Source of the DNA: an uncultured archaeon | GTDB taxonomy: Archaea > Thermoproteota > Nitrososphaeria > Nitrososphaerales > CALBXV01 | Assembly (NCBI GenBank): GCA_937890045.1 | Contig: CALBXV010000218.1 | Location: 1 to 36,802, forward strand | DNA length: 36,802 bases | Direction of reading: 5' to 3' | In this document: piece by piece, positions 33,180 through 36,802 of the stretch | Position numbering within the stretch: position 1 is the stretch's first letter | Layout of the letters: every line of letters begins with the position of its first letter | Translations under genes and position numbers: made by a program | The notes under the pieces: generated by a model | Databases searched by the model: none | Told to the model about the DNA's origin: nothing | What the model saw: the letters and a program-made list of their open reading frames with translations, nothing else

Positions 33180-34904
33180 ATGAAACTTTGGGAAAAAGTA
33201 AATAATCTATGTGGATGTGGTGGTAAGTCTAGGATTTTGGTAGAACATCTCAATCAAGCATCAAAATGGGTAGTTAATTCCCTTCCAGAGAAATTTCTAT
33301 GGTCTGTGGCTTCTACTTCAGAAGTAACTGACTCAGATGGAAGTGGAATAGCGTATGATAAAATATTATCTGTCTATAGACAACCATCATCTCCATTAAC
33401 AGATGTAGTTACTAATACCCCATCAGCAGGTACAGCATATTCGTTTACAAAAGCTAGTCATGGTCTTTCTGTATCGGATACTGTAAAATTATCTGCATTT
33501 ACTCAACTTACTAGTCTTAATGGATTAGAATCACAGATAGCAACAGTTGCTGACGCAAGTACTTTCACATTAGAAGGAGTATTGTCAAATGGTTCTACGG
33601 CTGAAACAAGTGTATCTCCAGATGAGGGTGGTACTGTAACTGGCCCTAATGTGGTAAAGAGGATTGCAAAAGAAGTACCTGACTCTCAGGCATACGCTTT
33701 TGAAGACAGCAGTGGTTCTTTGAATAGAGCAACATCCTTATTTCCTAAGTATTATAAACTGGAAGGTAAAATTTGGATAAAACCTGATCCAACAACGATA
33801 CAGAAAGGAGTTATTGTATATGCGGCTCCTCCAGTTGTAGACGAAAATACAGATAGTTGGGTATTAGCAGAATATGAGAATATAGTTCTTATGTATGCTG
33901 GCTCTTTAGATTTCCTTAGACAGAGTGAATCAAATCAGATTCTTGTAAAAACAGAATTAACAACAGTTGATGGATTGGTTTCTAGTTATAGTTCTGAGGC
34001 TCCAACATATGTTTCTCCAACTTTACCAACTTTGGCTACACTCTCGATGCCTTCCGCGCCATCTCAACCTGTGTTTTCTTACAATGCACCAAGCGGATTT
34101 ACTCTTCCCAAGGCGCTTGAAAATGTTCCTTCTAATCCAGTAATGGCTGCGTTGCCTTCAGTTCCTACGGTGACATTACCATCGGTTACATACTTTTCAA
34201 CTAGTGTATCTACTGATATTGCAGATGCAAATACACATTTGACAAATGAAGACCCAGAATTAGTAGCGTCAAGGATGCAAATTATTGGTGCGCAATTACA
34301 GGAATATGGTACTGATATTCAAAATAATATGAATGACTTTAATAAGCAAAATGCAGAGCGGGAAGCAAAACTAAGACAATATCAACAGGATATTACCAAG
34401 TATCAACAAGAAGTTGGAAAGACCATACAAAAATTTGGAGCTGATGTTAGTGATTATCAGGCTCAGGTAGGGAAGGTTACACAAGATGCACAAACTGAAT
34501 TAGCATCATACGACAGAGAACAAAGGGATGCGGTGCAGGCATTCACAAAAGAATTAGAACAACATCGTGCTGAAGTAGGAAGGTACCAGGCTGAAGCAGG
34601 TGCAAAAGTACAGGAACATCAAAGAAAGGTTTCTACAGAGCTAGAAAAGTTCCAAGCTTTAATTCAAGAAGGTACTGCAGCTTTTAATGTCAATATGCAA
34701 AAAGCAAAAAGGCATTTAGAGTCAGCTGCTGTAAGGATGCAAATTGCACAACAATATTCTCGAAATTCAGCAGAAGATTTTCAAAAGTCCCAAACATTGT
34801 ATGGATGGGCAACATCAGAGTTAAGAGCTGTAACAGGAGGACAATCTGCTCCATCACAACAACAGGTAGAGCAACGAGGGGAAGAGAGGGCTAGCACACA
34901 ATGA
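33180..34904 (+). CDS. Connector-like protein with long coiled-coil repeats
   Basis: 574 residues, GGAG five bases before the ATG. Residues about 1-250 resemble head-tail connector proteins and include an inserted small beta domain (FTKASHGLSVSDTVKLSAFT, then TFTLEGV) common in phage structural proteins. A Pro/Ser-rich linker (about 275-345) leads to a long coiled coil (about 360-540) with repeats spaced near 11 residues, such as YQQEVGK, YQAQVGK and YQAEAGA. Probably a virion protein at the portal vertex or a fibre-like shaft. Confidence 0.7.
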   Translation: MKLWEKVNNLCGCGGKSRILVEHLNQASKWVVNSLPEKFLWSVASTSEVTDSDGSGIAYDKILSVYRQPSSPLTDVVTNTPSAGTAYSFTKASHGLSVSDTVKLSAFTQLTSLNGLESQIATVADASTFTLEGVLSNGSTAETSVSPDEGGTVTGPNVVKRIAKEVPDSQAYAFEDSSGSLNRATSLFPKYYKLEGKIWIKPDPTTIQKGVIVYAAPPVVDENTDSWVLAEYENIVLMYAGSLDFLRQSESNQILVKTELTTVDGLVSSYSSEAPTYVSPTLPTLATLSMPSAPSQPVFSYNAPSGFTLPKALENVPSNPVMAALPSVPTVTLPSVTYFSTSVSTDIADANTHLTNEDPELVASRMQIIGAQLQEYGTDIQNNMNDFNKQNAEREAKLRQYQQDITKYQQEVGKTIQKFGADVSDYQAQVGKVTQDAQTELASYDREQRDAVQAFTKELEQHRAEVGRYQAEAGAKVQEHQRKVSTELEKFQALIQEGTAAFNVNMQKAKRHLESAAVRMQIAQQYSRNSAEDFQKSQTLYGWATSELRAVTGGQSAPSQQQVEQRGEERASTQ

Positions 34905-35191
34905 CAGTATTAGAAATTATGGAAAGAGCTGGGACTACAGATACGGAACTAGTTATTGCATATCTAAAGGATGCATATACAGCTATTCAATCTAATGCTC
35001 CCAAGACTCACAGGGTAAAAAAACAGGATATTTCAAAAGCAACGAGTGGAACTAGTAATCAATATAACATTCCAGCTGATATGGTAAACTTAGTAAGCGT
35101 ATCAGTACTTGACACGGAAGATGATAATAAATACAAAGAAATTTCCAGATTAACTGGGAACCTTATTGTGAGTGAGGATACATCTCCTTGA
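34901..35191 (+). CDS. Connector-like protein, N-terminal part
   Basis: 96 residues, starting as ATGA on the previous stop. The pattern YNIPADMVNLVSVSVLD is typical of podoviral head-tail connector/adaptor proteins, which usually continue well beyond this point. It ends at a TGA overlapped by the TTG start of the next gene, which seems to carry the rest of the fold. Confidence 0.65.
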   Translation: MTVLEIMERAGTTDTELVIAYLKDAYTAIQSNAPKTHRVKKQDISKATSGTSNQYNIPADMVNLVSVSVLDTEDDNKYKEISRLTGNLIVSEDTSP

Positions 35192-35676
35192 GCAGTCAAA
35201 CAAATACCCAGTACATATATCAGGTTAAAAATAATAAACTCTTTTTGTGGAAGATTAGGAGTATTGGTGATAGTGTCCCTACAACATCTGGAGAGATAAC
35301 GTCATCTGGAACTAATCGTGTTATTTATCCGCCAGAAAATATTACTAATGGATTAAGGATTGAATATGGTTCGCTAGATAGCTTATTTGTTGATAACGAT
35401 CCTAATGCCCTCAGTTCTGATAGTAGCGAAACAAGTTGGGGTAATCCTACTCTTACTGAAGAGTCAACCCCATCAGAGACAAGTCATTTAAATTTAAGTC
35501 GGACTCTTTCTTTAGCGATGGTTGATTATGTAAAGGCTATGATGTCTGACCAAAGCGGAGATTTAGAAAGGCGGGAAATATATATGAGAGATTTTTATAA
35601 AAAAGTTGGAGATGACAAAAGTAATACTTATAGAGTATCTCTTTCATTCCCAGCAAGTCCATACGCAGTGAGGTAG
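35188..35676 (+). CDS. Connector-like protein, C-terminal part (TTG start)
   Basis: 162 residues in a different frame from its neighbour, TTGA overlap, GAGGA nine bases upstream. YIYQVKNNKLFLW, NGLRIEYG and the C-terminal helix are what would follow the 96-residue protein in a full-length connector. Either two coupled subunits, a natural split, or a single gene broken by an indel. Confidence 0.6.
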   Translation: MSSQTNTQYIYQVKNNKLFLWKIRSIGDSVPTTSGEITSSGTNRVIYPPENITNGLRIEYGSLDSLFVDNDPNALSSDSSETSWGNPTLTEESTPSETSHLNLSRTLSLAMVDYVKAMMSDQSGDLERREIYMRDFYKKVGDDKSNTYRVSLSFPASPYAVR

Positions 35677-35682
35677 AATATT

Positions 35683-36183
35683 ATGGCAGGTAGAGTAGAA
35701 TTTTCAACTAGTATAACCCCAATAGTAACCATAGCAGCTGTTTCTAATGCTTCAGCAGAGCATGATGTTATAGAATCCGATATTGGTAAATCATTAGGTG
35801 GGTCAGCAAGTATAGCCACTACATCTTCAACAGCACATACAACAGTGGGGTATTCATCTGGTACTCCTGCTTATGGAAAAGCTATTGCAAATGGGGGCAC
35901 AAAAGTTCAACTTGGAGCAGATGCCACAGATTATAAGATGGTATTTATAAAGCACACAGGATTTGAATATAGCACGTCTTCCGCATTGAGCTCAACAGCT
36001 AATACTCAGAGTTTAATTGTATATATTGAAACAACAGCAGATATGGCTACATCAGCAAAGTTTACGATACCTGATGGCGGTGCAGTTTGCATACCAAGTA
36101 TAGATTTGGGAACGGCTATGGGCCTTTGGACTGAATCAGCTGGTGATGCGACTATTGCAATAGAATATGCATTAATTACATAA
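35683..36183 (+). CDS. Small beta-rich virion-like protein
   Basis: 166 residues, Ala/Ser/Thr-rich, with GAGGT before the ATG. The C-terminal half (FTIPDGGAVCIPSIDLG) resembles tail or head surface proteins. No specific family recognised. Confidence 0.6.
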   Translation: MAGRVEFSTSITPIVTIAAVSNASAEHDVIESDIGKSLGGSASIATTSSTAHTTVGYSSGTPAYGKAIANGGTKVQLGADATDYKMVFIKHTGFEYSTSSALSSTANTQSLIVYIETTADMATSAKFTIPDGGAVCIPSIDLGTAMGLWTESAGDATIAIEYALIT

Positions 36184-36184
36184 T

Positions 36185-36625
36185 ATGCCAGAAGCAAGTA
36201 AATCATATGCAAATTGGGAGATTCTACAGGACGCTGACTCTGATATTAGTATACAGTTCAATGATGAATATCCTATTGATAACTATACTTATAAGGCTAG
36301 GATAGTGAAGGACTTTGATGCTACTACATTTGCTCTTGGGTCTGCAGGAAGTATAGACTATATTGAGATTACACAAAGTGCTGTTACTGCAGCTCCTTCA
36401 TCTGGTGTACAGGTTTATGGAGCTATTACTAAATCTGGTGGTGATGGTAGTTCTGGGGCTACCCCCATTCTAACTGTAACTCTTTATGCAATTCAGACCA
36501 AAGAGATGCCCAATAGTTTTGAAGGAAAATGGGATTTACTTGAGTTAGATGATTCTGGTGGATACATAAGGCAGACACAAGGTGACGTAATAGTTAATAA
36601 TAGTGCAACAGAAAGGTTTACATAA
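36185..36625 (+). CDS. Fibre/baseplate-associated-like protein
   Basis: 146 residues. The layout (DISIQFNDEYPIDNYTYKARI, then LYAIQTKEMPNSFEGKWDLL) is like phage N-terminal fibre or receptor-binding attachment domains. It overlaps the next gene as TAATG. Function inferred. Confidence 0.55.
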   Translation: MPEASKSYANWEILQDADSDISIQFNDEYPIDNYTYKARIVKDFDATTFALGSAGSIDYIEITQSAVTAAPSSGVQVYGAITKSGGDGSSGATPILTVTLYAIQTKEMPNSFEGKWDLLELDDSGGYIRQTQGDVIVNNSATERFT

Positions 36626-36802
36626 TGGCTGTAACTACAAAAAGTTTCGGAACTAACACTGTCTCAAAGACGACAGATAGTTTCAGTATAAATTCATCGG
36701 CAATTCCCCATAGTAGTACGAATGTAACTGCTACGAATGTGAGAGATGCTATTGAAGAAGTCGCAACACAGGTTGCAGTGGGAACAACGGCCCCAACTGG
36801 GG
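36625..36802 (+). CDS. Tail fibre-like protein, cut by right edge
   Basis: 59 codons in view. The motif TATNVRDAIEEVATQ is the short repeat (xTNVQxAIEEL) common at the base of tail fibres. TAATG coupling to the previous gene. The rest is outside the window. Confidence 0.65.
   Translation, partial: MAVTTKSFGTNTVSKTTDSFSINSSAIPHSSTNVTATNVRDAIEEVATQVAVGTTAPTG

Overview
The window is a piece of a tailed double-stranded DNA phage genome (Caudoviricetes). It has a terminase, a P22-type portal, a scaffold, a major capsid protein and short head-tail connectors, with no tape-measure or tail-tube gene in view, so a short-tailed (podovirus-like) particle is the best guess. Base composition is AT-rich, arginine is mostly AGA/AGG, and almost every gene has a canonical AGGAG Shine-Dalgarno site. 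One good sigma70-type promoter is visible. The host is therefore bacterial, but its taxon cannot be named from the sequence. I see no integrase, transposon or CRISPR array.

Layout. (1) Positions 2-8877, rightward: two giant, translationally coupled genes. The first is cut by the left edge. It combines an HExxH zincin with a DFDGD motif in a context colinear with the catalytic double-psi beta-barrel of cellular RNA polymerase beta-prime, so it looks like a phage-encoded RNA polymerase. The second is a 1218-residue protein with a hydrophobic C-terminus, possibly an internal virion or ejection protein. (2) Positions 8874-22741, leftward: a dense early operon of about 36 mostly overlapping genes. 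Recognisable products are a RuvC-like resolvase, DnaB-like helicase, D12-class adenine methyltransferase, DUF932 protein, SSB-like protein, Rad52-like annealing protein, Cas4-like iron-sulfur nuclease, ParB-fold protein and N4BP2-like P-loop kinase. There is also a tRNA-Asn and many very small proteins, a striking number of which carry paired CxxC zinc-binding motifs. No DNA polymerase or primase is in view. (3) Positions 22742-22905: divergent control region with palindromes, a hairpin and the rightward promoter. (4) Positions 22906-36802, rightward: packaging and morphogenesis. The order is small acidic protein, TerS, zinc-ribbon phosphoesterase, TerL, M15-type endolysin, portal, scaffold, major capsid protein, decoration-like protein, connector/coiled-coil proteins and fibre-like proteins, running off the right edge.

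How it fits together. Early genes would recombine, replicate and modify the DNA. The rightward operon then builds and fills the head. If the complete genome is circular or circularly permuted, the right end probably continues through tail genes into the left end. The RNA polymerase and the 1218-residue protein would then be the last genes of the late transcript, which suits a virion-packaged polymerase injected with the DNA (inference). This zincin/RNA polymerase protein is the most interesting item. Secondary items are two long stem-loops in the early operon, a G8-N6-G8 tract just upstream of TerS, and a connector gene that looks split at a TTGA stop/start overlap.
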